DNA of 64,000 nucleotides from Dyadobacter sp. LHD-138. Lineage in GTDB: Bacteria; Bacteroidota; Bacteroidia; Cytophagales; Spirosomataceae. The stretch covers positions 1 to 64,000 of the forward strand of contig NZ_JAVFVU010000016.1 of NCBI RefSeq assembly GCF_030929615.1, written 5' to 3'. This document shows positions 17,130-25,525 of this stretch, piece by piece (positions within the stretch are counted from its first letter, which is position 1; each line of letters starts with the position of its first letter). The notes under the pieces were generated by a model. It saw only the letters and a list, made by a program, of their open reading frames with translations, did no database searches and had not been told where the DNA came from. The position numbers were made by a program, and so were the translations under genes.

Positions 17130-17837
17130 TTATTTATTCGCTTCCGCAAAGTTTACAATCCATTGCGCTATGTTTTTTTCCGAAGTCGGCAATTCCAGGC
17201 TCATGATGCCCAGCTCCACTTTCCGTGCGCCAATCCTGTCCACGCGCAGTTCCATCAGAGCCTTATCATAGCTTTTAGGAAATTCCGGGTGCGCCTGAAT
17301 ACCCAGCATATTTTCCCCGATTTGAAACATGGCGTGCGGGCAGTCAGGGGTTTGGGCCAGTAAAATACTTTCGGCCGGCAAGGTCAAAACCTGATCCTGA
17401 CACATCATCAAAAGATTAAAGGATGTCATCGCCGGACGCATCCAGTTTGTATGTACCAGGGTTTCAAAAGGGTGAACGCCCACGCACCAGCCAACAGCCG
17501 ACTTTTGCACTTTTCCACCCAGCGCCTCCCCCAGCATCTGATGTCCAAAACACACCCCGATAAAAGTTTTTTTCGACTTATGTAAATCCTGAACAAAGGC
17601 TTTAAGGTTATCAATCCATATTTCCTCATCATAAACCGAGGACTTTGAACCCGTACAAATGTAAACATCACAGGTGTTTACGGATTCCGGGAAATGACCA
17701 TTGCAAACATCAAAAAATTCAAACTCCCAGTGTGGGGCTATCGCCGCAAACAAGGCAGGAAACATTTGCCGGTAATCTCCCGCAATATGCACTAATTCTT
17801 CGCGAACATGGTCGCATTCCAAAAGACCGATTTTCAT
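17130..17837 (-). CDS. Class I glutamine amidotransferase-like protein
   Basis: This 235-residue stand-alone class I amidotransferase domain has an intact catalytic triad: Cys96 in GVCFGHQMLG, and His183 and Glu185 in QAHPEF. Earlier it has the oxyanion-region TGSKSSVYDEEIWI. The GMP-synthase-like amidotransferase family hydrolyses glutamine to ammonia or, in some members, glutamyl linkages. No partner synthetase domain is present, so the substrate is unknown. It is on the same strand as the phosphoribosyltransferase gene (gap ~115 bp to that gene's start) and divergent from clpB. Confidence 0.85.
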   Translation of the reverse strand: MKIGLLECDHVREELVHIAGDYRQMFPALFAAIAPHWEFEFFDVCNGHFPESVNTCDVYICTGSKSSVYDEEIWIDNLKAFVQDLHKSKKTFIGVCFGHQMLGEALGGKVQKSAVGWCVGVHPFETLVHTNWMRPAMTSFNLLMMCQDQVLTLPAESILLAQTPDCPHAMFQIGENMLGIQAHPEFPKSYDKALMELRVDRIGARKVELGIMSLELPTSEKNIAQWIVNFAEANK

Positions 17838-18110
17838 TAAAATTTATCTTAAAAATTAACTTTTCCCGCAATTCAAGGCTCCAATATTTTTGTTAAATTT
17901 AAACATTTAAACCTAATAAATAGACGAAAGCCGCTGGTGGGTTCTCAGCCATTCCTGGTTAATATTTTCAAAAATCCTTACCCAAATATGACTTTTTGAC
18001 GTATATTCATCAAAACACTCCCCGGATCGCGACATAATTTCCGATTTTACGATCCGGCATACTGTTTTGAGGAAAGAATGTATGTTACCAAATTTCAACT
18101 AAATACCGCC

Positions 18111-20717
18111 ATGAATTTCAACCAATATACTATCAAGGCGCAGGAAATTATACAACACGCCGCGCAAATGGCCCAGGGAAACCAGCAGCAGGCCATTGAA
18201 ACGGGGCACGTTGTTAAGTCCATTTTGGAAGAAGATCCAAATACGTCACAGTTTATTCTTAATTATTTAAATATAAGTGCAGACATTTTAAATAACCGTC
18301 TGCAAAAAATTCTTGACAGTTATCCGAGGGTGACGGGTTCAAGCCAGTCTTTTCTTGGAAACGACCTGGCCGCGGCCACAGCCAAAGCGCAGCAGTATCT
18401 GAAAGAGTTCGGTGATGAATTCATCAGTATTGAGCTTCTTTTACTGGGGATTGTAAGTGGAAAAGATTCCACAGCTGCCATGATGAAGGAAGTTGGGTTT
18501 AAGGAGAAAGAGCTTATTAACGCCATTAAAGAACTTAGAGGAAAAAATAACCCCGTGAAAGATCAAAACGCAGAAGCAAAATATCGTTCTCTGGAACGGT
18601 ACAGCAAAAATTTAAATGAACTCGCAAAAGCCGGAAAAATAGATCCTGTGATCGGCCGGGATGAAGAAATCAGGCGTGTTTTGCAGATATTAAGTCGTAG
18701 GACCAAAAACAACCCGATTCTATTAGGTGAACCGGGTGTTGGTAAAACGGCGATCGTCGAAGGACTTGCCCAAAGAATTGTTCAGGGCGACGTACCTGAA
18801 AACCTTAAATCAAAAATTATCGCTTCCCTGGATATGGGTCTGCTGATCGCAGGTGCCAAGTACAAAGGTGAATTTGAAGAACGTCTGAAAGCCGTTATCA
18901 AGGAAGTGACAGATTCCGAAGGGGAAATCGTATTGTTTATCGATGAAATTCACACGCTTATCGGCGCCGGTGGCGGTGGTGAAGGCGCGATGGATGCTGC
19001 CAATTTGCTAAAACCAGCTTTGGCCCGTGGTGAATTGCATGCGATTGGTGCAACCACGCTGAAAGAATATCAAAAATACATGGAGAAGGATAAAGCTTTG
19101 GAACGCCGTTTCCAGGCCGTTATGGTGGATGAACCGACGATTCCCGATGCCATCAGTATTTTGCGCGGTATCAAAGAGAAATATGAGCTGCACCACGGTG
19201 TGAGGATTCAGGATGACGCCGTGATCGCGGCCGTTGAGCTTTCTACACGTTACATCAGCGACCGCTTCCTGCCTGACAAAGCGATTGACTTAATGGACGA
19301 GGCTGCCTCAAAACTTCGTCTCGAAATGGATAGTGTTCCCGAAGAACTTGATGAGCTGAACCGAAAGGTTATGCAGCTGGAAATTGAACGCGAAGCCATT
19401 CGCCGTGAAAATAACAAGGAAAAAGAGTCTATATTAAACAAGGAAATTGCCGACCTGAGTGAAAGAAGAAATAGTCTGAAAGCGCTTTGGGAAAATGAAA
19501 AAGGGAAAGTAAACGAAGTGCGTTCGCTAAAAGAACAGACGGAACAGTTACGTCTGGAAGCAGAACAGGCTGAACGCGCCGGTGATTTCGGAAAAGTTGC
19601 CGAGATCCGATATGGTCGAATCCCGGAAGTGAACAAACGACTGGAAGAATTACAGGCTTCTGAAAATGCGGAAAGTCTGATGCAGGAGGAAGTTACACCG
19701 GAAGAAATTGCGGAAGTTGTGGCAAAATGGACGGGTATTCCCGTGAGTAAAATGCTGCAAAGTGATAAGGAAAAACTTTTGCATCTGGAAGACCATCTGC
19801 ATCAGCGTGTTGCCGGACAGGAAGAAGCGATCACGCTTGTTTCCGATGCGGTTCGTCGCAGCAGGGCTGGCTTACAGGATTCCAAACGTCCGCTGGGCAG
19901 TTTTCTTTTCCTGGGCCCGACGGGTGTCGGTAAAACAGAACTTGGAAAAACACTTGCTGAATACTTGTTCAATGACGAAAACGCCATGGTGCGGATCGAT
20001 ATGAGTGAGTATCAGGAACGCCATGCGGTAAGCCGTCTGGTTGGGGCACCTCCGGGTTATGTGGGTTATGATGAAGGCGGACAATTAACCGAAGCCGTTC
20101 GTCGCAAGCCGTACAGCGTTATTCTTTTGGACGAAATAGAAAAGGCCCATCCGGATGTCTGGAACATACTTTTGCAGGTTTTGGATGAAGGTCGTTTGAC
20201 AGATAATAAAGGCCGTGTTGCGAATTTCAAGAATACGATTATCATCATGACCTCGAATATCGGAAGTCATATCATTCAGGAAAAGTTTGCCGAGGATGAA
20301 GGATGGAATCATACGCTGATCGTGGAAGAAGCAAAACAGGCCGTTCTGGATCTTTTAAAAGCATCGGTACGTCCTGAGTTCCTGAACCGGATTGACGAGA
20401 TCGTATTATTTGAACCGCTTTCAATGAAAAATATTCGCAAGATCGTGGATATTCAGTTCAAAGGAATTCAGAAAATGTTGCAGGAACAAGGCGTAACGCT
20501 GGATGCAACGGATGAAGCACTGACAAAACTAGGAGAAGACGGTTTTGATCCGGCATTCGGAGCGCGTCCGCTTAAACGTGTCATGCAGCGTAAAATACTA
20601 AATGAACTTTCAAAAGGCATTTTAAGTGGCCAGGTTGCCAAGGATTCTGTGATTATGATGGAATTAAATGCGAATGGCGAGCTGATTTTTGAAAATGTCG
20701 GGAGTGTAGAGATCTAA
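18111..20717 (+). CDS. clpB: ATP-dependent disaggregase chaperone ClpB
   Basis: This 868-residue Hsp100 AAA+ protein has an N-terminal Clp repeat domain (about 1-150) and a first AAA+ domain with Walker A GEPGVGKT at ~206 and FIDEIHTL. A long Glu/Lys/Arg-rich coiled-coil middle domain (about 400-530) marks ClpB rather than ClpA or ClpC. The second AAA+ domain has Walker A GPTGVGKT at ~602 and [11 protein letters not shown]. ClpB rescues aggregated proteins with DnaK. I chose the ATG at 18111 ([12 protein letters not shown]) because upstream residues do not look like ClpB. It is monocistronic with a strong terminator. No heat-shock operator was recognised. Confidence 0.97.
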   Translation: MNFNQYTIKAQEIIQHAAQMAQGNQQQAIETGHVVKSILEEDPNTSQFILNYLNISADILNNRLQKILDSYPRVTGSSQSFLGNDLAAATAKAQQYLKEFGDEFISIELLLLGIVSGKDSTAAMMKEVGFKEKELINAIKELRGKNNPVKDQNAEAKYRSLERYSKNLNELAKAGKIDPVIGRDEEIRRVLQILSRRTKNNPILLGEPGVGKTAIVEGLAQRIVQGDVPENLKSKIIASLDMGLLIAGAKYKGEFEERLKAVIKEVTDSEGEIVLFIDEIHTLIGAGGGGEGAMDAANLLKPALARGELHAIGATTLKEYQKYMEKDKALERRFQAVMVDEPTIPDAISILRGIKEKYELHHGVRIQDDAVIAAVELSTRYISDRFLPDKAIDLMDEAASKLRLEMDSVPEELDELNRKVMQLEIEREAIRRENNKEKESILNKEIADLSERRNSLKALWENEKGKVNEVRSLKEQTEQLRLEAEQAERAGDFGKVAEIRYGRIPEVNKRLEELQASENAESLMQEEVTPEEIAEVVAKWTGIPVSKMLQSDKEKLLHLEDHLHQRVAGQEEAITLVSDAVRRSRAGLQDSKRPLGSFLFLGPTGVGKTELGKTLAEYLFNDENAMVRIDMSEYQERHAVSRLVGAPPGYVGYDEGGQLTEAVRRKPYSVILLDEIEKAHPDVWNILLQVLDEGRLTDNKGRVANFKNTIIIMTSNIGSHIIQEKFAEDEGWNHTLIVEEAKQAVLDLLKASVRPEFLNRIDEIVLFEPLSMKNIRKIVDIQFKGIQKMLQEQGVTLDATDEALTKLGEDGFDPAFGARPLKRVMQRKILNELSKGILSGQVAKDSVIMMELNANGELIFENVGSVEI

Positions 20718-20738
20718 TTTCTAGTCAAAATGCCTTGC

Positions 20739-20775
20739 AGCGGACAGCCAAAAAATTTTGGCTGTCCGCTTTGTT
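20739..20775 (+). terminator. Strong terminator after clpB
   Basis: A perfect 15-bp inverted repeat (agcggacagccaaaa / ttttggctgtccgct) is followed by a short T-rich run, 20 bp past the clpB stop codon. Confidence 0.85.
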
Positions 20776-20951
20776 TTACCCTGAAAAATTTGTAATTTAA
20801 CAACAGAGAAAATCTGCACCACACTGTGGTTTCTTCACCACGTTTCGATCTCTATTAAGTCTTTTTGGGGAGCCTTTCGCATTGGCATATTATTTGTATT
20901 TCTGTATTTTATTAAAGAATATCAAGTCATAATTCAAAAACTATCCACAAT

Positions 20952-21503
20952 ATGAACTCGACATCAAATGCAATGAGGGTGGCTATTTTAGTAGCAGATG
21001 GATTTGAGCAGGTCGAAATGACTTGCCCACGTGAAACTTTGAATCAAAATGGTGCGACAACTCATATAATTTCTCCAAATAAAGATTCGGTTAAAGGCTG
21101 GAACAGAGTAGATTGGGGCGTAACACACAGGGTGGATGTGCCGTTAGATAACGCAAGAGCCGATTATTATGATGCCCTGCTTTTACCAGGCGGGGTAATG
21201 AATGTCGACGTGCTTCGTACCAATCCCAAAGCGGTACAGTTTGTACGTTCATTTTTTAAAAATTATAAACCTGTTGCGGCCATTTGCCATGGCCCGCAGA
21301 TATTAATTGATTCCGATGTAGTACTTGGCAGGACTTTAACTTCGAACATCGCAATCAAAACAGACCTTGAAAATGCCGGGGCAATATGGATCAATCAGGA
21401 TGTGGTTACTGACAATGGGTTGATAACAAGCAGAAAAACAGAAGACCTTCCGTCTTTTATCAGCTCAATGATGAAAGAATTTAATCTCGAACTTCATCAA
21501 TAA
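20952..21503 (+). CDS. DJ-1/PfpI family protein
   Basis: This 183-residue protein of the DJ-1/ThiJ/PfpI superfamily has the nucleophile-elbow Cys112-His113 in AAICHGPQ and the acidic Glu19 in ADGFEQVE. The closest recalled relatives are PfpI/YhbO-type proteins, described as deglycases, glyoxalases or proteases. The activity of this one cannot be fixed from sequence. It stands alone between terminators. A stretch of about 230 bp before it, containing the clpB terminator, probably holds its promoter. A stress-protection role is likely by family. Confidence 0.88.
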   Translation: MNSTSNAMRVAILVADGFEQVEMTCPRETLNQNGATTHIISPNKDSVKGWNRVDWGVTHRVDVPLDNARADYYDALLLPGGVMNVDVLRTNPKAVQFVRSFFKNYKPVAAICHGPQILIDSDVVLGRTLTSNIAIKTDLENAGAIWINQDVVTDNGLITSRKTEDLPSFISSMMKEFNLELHQ

Positions 21504-21528
21504 TATTTCATAAAGAATAGTGTTATTT

Positions 21529-21573
21529 ATACGCCTGTTGTCGGGATTAAACCGAATGACAGGCGTATTTTTT
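21529..21573 (+). terminator. Terminator after the DJ-1/PfpI gene
   Basis: The arms atacgcctgt and acaggcgtat pair perfectly, enclose an inner tcgg/ccga pairing, and are followed by a run of six T. Confidence 0.85.
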
Positions 21574-21675
21574 ATCTCGTTGCCACCTTTTGATTCCCGT
21601 CAAAGTTCACAATCTTTGTCAAATAAATGTAACCGGCGGCTTATACCGGCGATTTTAGTAACACCGATGGCGTAA

Positions 21676-23184
21676 ATGAGTATGATTCAGATAGCACTAG
21701 AAAATGTTTTTGTCAAAAAATACGATACAACCGTTTTAAGCGGAATAAACTGGGAAATAAATTCTGGAGAACACTGGGCAGTTATCGGCCCGAACGGCTC
21801 AGGGAAAACAACATTACTTGACATTCTCGCGGGAAAATGGCCGGTATCGAAGGGAAAATTGCATTATGGATTTACCGAACCCGTTCGCGAAACAATCGAA
21901 TTTGTGCCGAATGATTATTCATTTAACCGCATCGTCAATGCCGGTGCAGAGTATTACCAGCAGCGTTTTCATGCCTACGAAGCGGAACGCGCCCCTACCG
22001 TCCGTGCTATTTTAACCGATCAGCTGAAACCGGTGGGGACGGTCAATGAGAATTCTGTGCATCTGGAGCCATCTAAGGTAGATCATGCGCAATTGGAAAA
22101 AGTAAGTACATTGCTATCCATCACCCATTTGCTGGATCACCCTTTTGTAACACTTTCCAATGGAGAAACCCGCAGAATGCTGCTGGCTAAATCGCTGTTA
22201 AAACACCCGAAAATACTTTTACTGGACAATCCTTTCAGCGGACTGGATGTACATTCGCGTGAGGTTTTGAGAAATGCATTAAGCGAGCTCTCACAGTCCG
22301 GTGTAATGATCGTTATTGGCACAATCGCAACGGAAATTCCGTCTTGCATTACGCATGTGCTGGAAATGAATCATGGCAATATAGAAAAACTGGCTCCAAT
22401 CAGCGATTTTAAGATAACAAATCAGACTCCGGAAGCCTTCCCACAACCCGATCCTCAAAAACTCGAACATTTCGGAGAACCCAATTTCAGCGATTTCGAA
22501 ACCGCGATTGACCTCCGGAATATTAAGGTAAAATACAATGAGGATCAGATTTTAAAAGACATCAACTGGACGATTAAAAAAGGGGAAAAATGGGCGCTAT
22601 CGGGGGCAAACGGATCCGGAAAATCTACTTTGTTAAGCATAATCACCGCCGATAACCCACAGCGTTTTGCCAACGATTACGACTTGTTTGATAAAAAACG
22701 CGGAGGAGCTGGTGCCTCTATCTGGGATATCAAGCAAAAAATCGGGCACGTTTCACCAGAGCTACATTTGTATTTCCCGAAAAACACCACGGTCTTTAAA
22801 ACCATCGCATCAGGCTTTTTTGATGCAACAGGCATATTTTTTAAGAAACTGACAGAAATCCAGATTGAGCGGGTGCATGAAGTTGCCGAATTGTTACATG
22901 TTCATCCGTTGATCGAAAAAGATTTCTCACAATTGTCCAAAGGAGAACAAAGACTCGTTTTACTGGCAAGGGCTTTGGTTAAAAACCCTCCGCTATTAAT
23001 TCTGGATGAACCTTGCCAGGGACTGGATACCGTATCCATCGAATATTTCAAATCCGTTGTCGATTCAGTTTGTAAAACACCCGAAAGGACGCTGATATAC
23101 GTTTCGCACTATCTGAACGAAATTCCTTCCTGTGTGACCAGATTTTTGAAACTGGAAAAAGGAGAGGTTTTGGAGAACAGGTAA
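21676..23184 (+). CDS. Double ABC ATPase, ModF/PhrA-like
   Basis: This 502-residue protein has two ABC nucleotide-binding domains and no membrane segment. Domain 1 has GPNGSGKTTLL (Walker A), LSNGETRRMLLAKSLL (signature) and LLLDNPFSGLD. Domain 2 has GANGSGKSTLL, LSKGEQRLVLLARAL and LILDEPCQGLD. The arrangement matches E. coli ModF (PhrA), a soluble protein of unclear role linked to molybdate gene clusters. In domain 1 the Walker B catalytic Glu is replaced by Asn (LDNP), while domain 2 keeps it, so the two sites are probably functionally unequal. No transporter or molybdate gene is adjacent. Confidence 0.85.
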   Translation: MSMIQIALENVFVKKYDTTVLSGINWEINSGEHWAVIGPNGSGKTTLLDILAGKWPVSKGKLHYGFTEPVRETIEFVPNDYSFNRIVNAGAEYYQQRFHAYEAERAPTVRAILTDQLKPVGTVNENSVHLEPSKVDHAQLEKVSTLLSITHLLDHPFVTLSNGETRRMLLAKSLLKHPKILLLDNPFSGLDVHSREVLRNALSELSQSGVMIVIGTIATEIPSCITHVLEMNHGNIEKLAPISDFKITNQTPEAFPQPDPQKLEHFGEPNFSDFETAIDLRNIKVKYNEDQILKDINWTIKKGEKWALSGANGSGKSTLLSIITADNPQRFANDYDLFDKKRGGAGASIWDIKQKIGHVSPELHLYFPKNTTVFKTIASGFFDATGIFFKKLTEIQIERVHEVAELLHVHPLIEKDFSQLSKGEQRLVLLARALVKNPPLLILDEPCQGLDTVSIEYFKSVVDSVCKTPERTLIYVSHYLNEIPSCVTRFLKLEKGEVLENR

Positions 23185-23236
23185 TTCCCGACATGCGGTT
23201 TTCAAAAGTTACTTAACCAGCAAGTAAACGTCTGAC

Positions 23237-23270
23237 AAACAGTAAATAGTTGATCGACTATTTACTGTTT
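23237..23270. repeat. Perfect 14-bp inverted repeat at the edge of a decayed gene
   Basis: The arms aaacagtaaatagt and actatttactgttt are exact reverse complements around a 6-nt centre. The right arm ends where the recognisable HTH-protein remnant begins. It could be a deletion or insertion scar, or the terminator of the upstream ABC ATPase gene. Confidence 0.6.
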
Positions 23271-23380
23271 CATATATTTCCAAGATAGAAAATAACGTCA
23301 AAGAGGTTCGTATCTCCACTTTGCAGAAAATAGTTGAGCTCGGTTTGGATGGGCATTTACAACTTTCGATTAAGCTATGA
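23270..23380 (+). pseudogene. C-terminal remnant of an XRE-type HTH (antitoxin-like) regulator
   Basis: The plus strand reads SYISKIENNVKEVRI, then STLQKIVELGLDGHL, then QLSIKL and a TGA stop at 23378. This is the recognition-helix end and tail of small XRE-family regulators, including HigA-like antitoxins, as I recall them. No start codon or N-terminal half precedes it: the frame meets a TAA at 23243 and the inverted repeat lies there instead. Recognition is from memory of the family and needs a search. Confidence 0.55.
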
Positions 23381-23422
23381 CCGTCAATCTTGTTTTGCAA
23401 CTGTATAAAAAGTAGTATTCGA

Positions 23423-23600
23423 ATGATGCTTACCCTAGAAGTAAAACAATACATCGACAAAAGTGTTTTATGCTGACTCGCAACTTCCGGCAGCGACAAC
23501 ATACCCAAGGTTTCCCCGAAAGAAACGTTTACCTATCCGGATGATAACACTTTGCTGATTGCTCATCTGGCATCTCCTAACAGCATCGCCAATATTCAGG
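23423..23600 (+). pseudogene. Broken pyridoxamine 5'-phosphate oxidase-like flavoprotein gene
   Basis: From the ATG at 23423 the frame reads MMLTLEVKQYIDKSVLC, then TGA at 23474, then LATSGSDNIPKVSPKE, TFTYPDDNTLLIA and HLASPNSIANI. Apart from the stop, which stands where the family has Trp (SVLCWLAT), this matches the N-terminal half of small FMN-binding PNPOx-like proteins. Similarity ends near 23595, immediately against the convergent peroxidase gene's stop at 23602. The gene therefore carries both a nonsense change and a lost 3' half. Confidence 0.7.
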
Positions 23601-23601
23601 A

Positions 23602-25434
23602 TTACATCACCTTCATAAACGCCACCAAAGCCTTTTTCTCACGATCTGTCAGATCCAGTTTATCAAATGGCAATGTCTGATTTTCCAGGTTAAAACCAAG
23701 CCCATTTCCTCCACCCTTGTTGTAAAAATCAACAACTTCTTCCAAAGTTTTAAAGACACCATTGTGCATGTAAGGTGCTGTCTGAGAAATATGTCTAACG
23801 GTTGGCGTTTTGAACGCATAACGATGCGGTTCGCGTTTGGTAAGGATAAACTTGCCAACATCCGGGTCAACTTTCTTGCCCGCAACTGTTGCCGGGGTAC
23901 CCAGTACTTCGCTTTCAGTTTCCTGATAAGCCGGTGGAACCGTGCCGTTGAACAAAGGAAAAAAATGACAGGTCGCACATTTTCCTTTTCCCATAAATAC
24001 ATTAAATCCAAATTTTTCCTCAACCGTCAGGGCCTGCGTATTACCACGAAAATATCCGTCCAGTTTGGAATCCAAAGTATTCAGGGAACGAATATAACTC
24101 GCAATGGCATTTTTAAGCGTATGCTCCGTAATCCCTTCCTGGTACGAACCGGCAAATAACTTCTGGTACGTCGGCTGCCGTTTTAAAGCCCTCACTGCTT
24201 CGGGTAAAGAACCGTGCATCTCCTGCTGATTTTCAATAACATCACTCGCCTGATCTTCCAGGAAAGCAACACGGGAGTCGGCAAATTGAACGGCCTGAAA
24301 AGCTGCGTTCAAAAGCGTGGGTGCGTTCCGACCAATCCGACTACCATCCAGACCAACGGCAAAACTCTTCGTTTCGCCATCCGTAAACGCTTTTTCGGGT
24401 TGATGGCAGGTGGCGCAGGTTCTGTCTCCATTCCCGGACAAAACCGGATTAAAAAACAGCATTTTGCCCAACGCAATACGGTCGGCGGTGGACTGCTGCG
24501 CATCAAGATTTACATAAAAATCGGGATTGAAAACTCCCGAATCCGTTAACGTTCGGGCAGATGGCGACAACAAGCGTTTCTCTATAAAAACCGGAATCGC
24601 TAATGTTTTTTGAGCATCAAGCAGCAAACTACTCAATACATTGGCATCCTGATGGATAAATTCCAGACGGTCAAATCCATTAAAATCGCTTCCCTGTTTC
24701 AGTTTATCAATGGCTTTATCAAACGACTGATTGAGTTTCTGCGCAAGCGTGTGATCACGTTCCTTCAAATCATAATACGTCAACTGTTCCCGCAAACTTT
24801 CCAGTGAACTCGCTGCTTCCGGTAAAGAATGGAATGCAACCGGTGAATCGAATCCCGTAATTCCTTGTGATACAATGCGAAATACTTCCAGGCGCATGGC
24901 GTCAAAAACATGACTGTCGGTAAGTTCATTACCGGCAGAAATTTTTCGCAGGCGATTTACATTAGAGCGGATCACAGCCGCCAGCTCCATCGCTTCCTCA
25001 TGTCCAGCTGAATCAATTTCAGGAAAAACCAACTCTTCCAGCACCTGAAATCCCTGCGGTGGGTTAACCCTTAAATCGTCATCTACTTCCGGAATATTGG
25101 GTCCGTTAAGCGCTTTGGTGGTCTCGGGACTATAATAAGCCGAAATAAATTCAACACGTTTATAGGCCAGTCTGGCTTTACAAAATGACGATTGAATGGT
25201 AGACGCAGATTTGTTCGCCTTTAAGTCACGCTGCAACTGGCTCACGGCACTATCCAACCCGTCAATATCCTTCATAAAAGCTTGTTTCACGATTTGAACA
25301 GGCCGAGTATCCGGTTTGGAACAAGACGAGTACAAACCACCCGTCAGCAGAACCAATGAAGACAAGGTTAACCACAACATATTTTTCCGTCCGGACGGGC
25401 GGGTAACGATATTTGATTTTTGCTCAGAAAACAT
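23602..25434 (-). CDS. Di-haem cytochrome c peroxidase family lipoprotein with a helical N-terminal extension
   Basis: This ~610-residue exported protein begins with a basic stretch, a hydrophobic segment and a cysteine (LYSSC), suggesting a lipoprotein. The N-terminal ~280 residues are helical and lack haem motifs, loosely recalling imelysin-like domains. The C-terminal half is the MauG/CcpA-type domain with haem sites CATCHQ (~340) and CATCHF (~486), plus PYMHNGVFKTLEEVVDFYN near the end. Such enzymes reduce H2O2 in the periplasm or oxidise bound substrates. I chose the ATG at 25434 because the earlier ATG at 25470 lies against the terminator of the upstream PhoX-like gene. Confidence 0.85.
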   Translation of the reverse strand: MFSEQKSNIVTRPSGRKNMLWLTLSSLVLLTGGLYSSCSKPDTRPVQIVKQAFMKDIDGLDSAVSQLQRDLKANKSASTIQSSFCKARLAYKRVEFISAYYSPETTKALNGPNIPEVDDDLRVNPPQGFQVLEELVFPEIDSAGHEEAMELAAVIRSNVNRLRKISAGNELTDSHVFDAMRLEVFRIVSQGITGFDSPVAFHSLPEAASSLESLREQLTYYDLKERDHTLAQKLNQSFDKAIDKLKQGSDFNGFDRLEFIHQDANVLSSLLLDAQKTLAIPVFIEKRLLSPSARTLTDSGVFNPDFYVNLDAQQSTADRIALGKMLFFNPVLSGNGDRTCATCHQPEKAFTDGETKSFAVGLDGSRIGRNAPTLLNAAFQAVQFADSRVAFLEDQASDVIENQQEMHGSLPEAVRALKRQPTYQKLFAGSYQEGITEHTLKNAIASYIRSLNTLDSKLDGYFRGNTQALTVEEKFGFNVFMGKGKCATCHFFPLFNGTVPPAYQETESEVLGTPATVAGKKVDPDVGKFILTKREPHRYAFKTPTVRHISQTAPYMHNGVFKTLEEVVDFYNKGGGNGLGFNLENQTLPFDKLDLTDREKKALVAFMKVM

Positions 25435-25474
25435 AGCAGTATGGATGCAGAAAAGCAGATGATAATTCATGCAA

Positions 25475-25513
25475 AAAACGCCTGACAGGAATTTTGCACC
25501 CGCCAGGCGTTTT
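25475..25513 (-). terminator. Terminator after the PhoX-like gene
   Basis: The arms aaaacgcctg and caggcgtttt are perfectly complementary and lie 13 bp past the stop at 25526, with a T run on the minus strand. Confidence 0.8.
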
Positions 25514-25525
25514 GGAAATATTAAA

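Noticed and set aside
17913..18098. Minus-strand 61-residue open frame in the clpB leader
   Set aside because: No motif, no promoter-like box, and it lies over the probable clpB promoter region.
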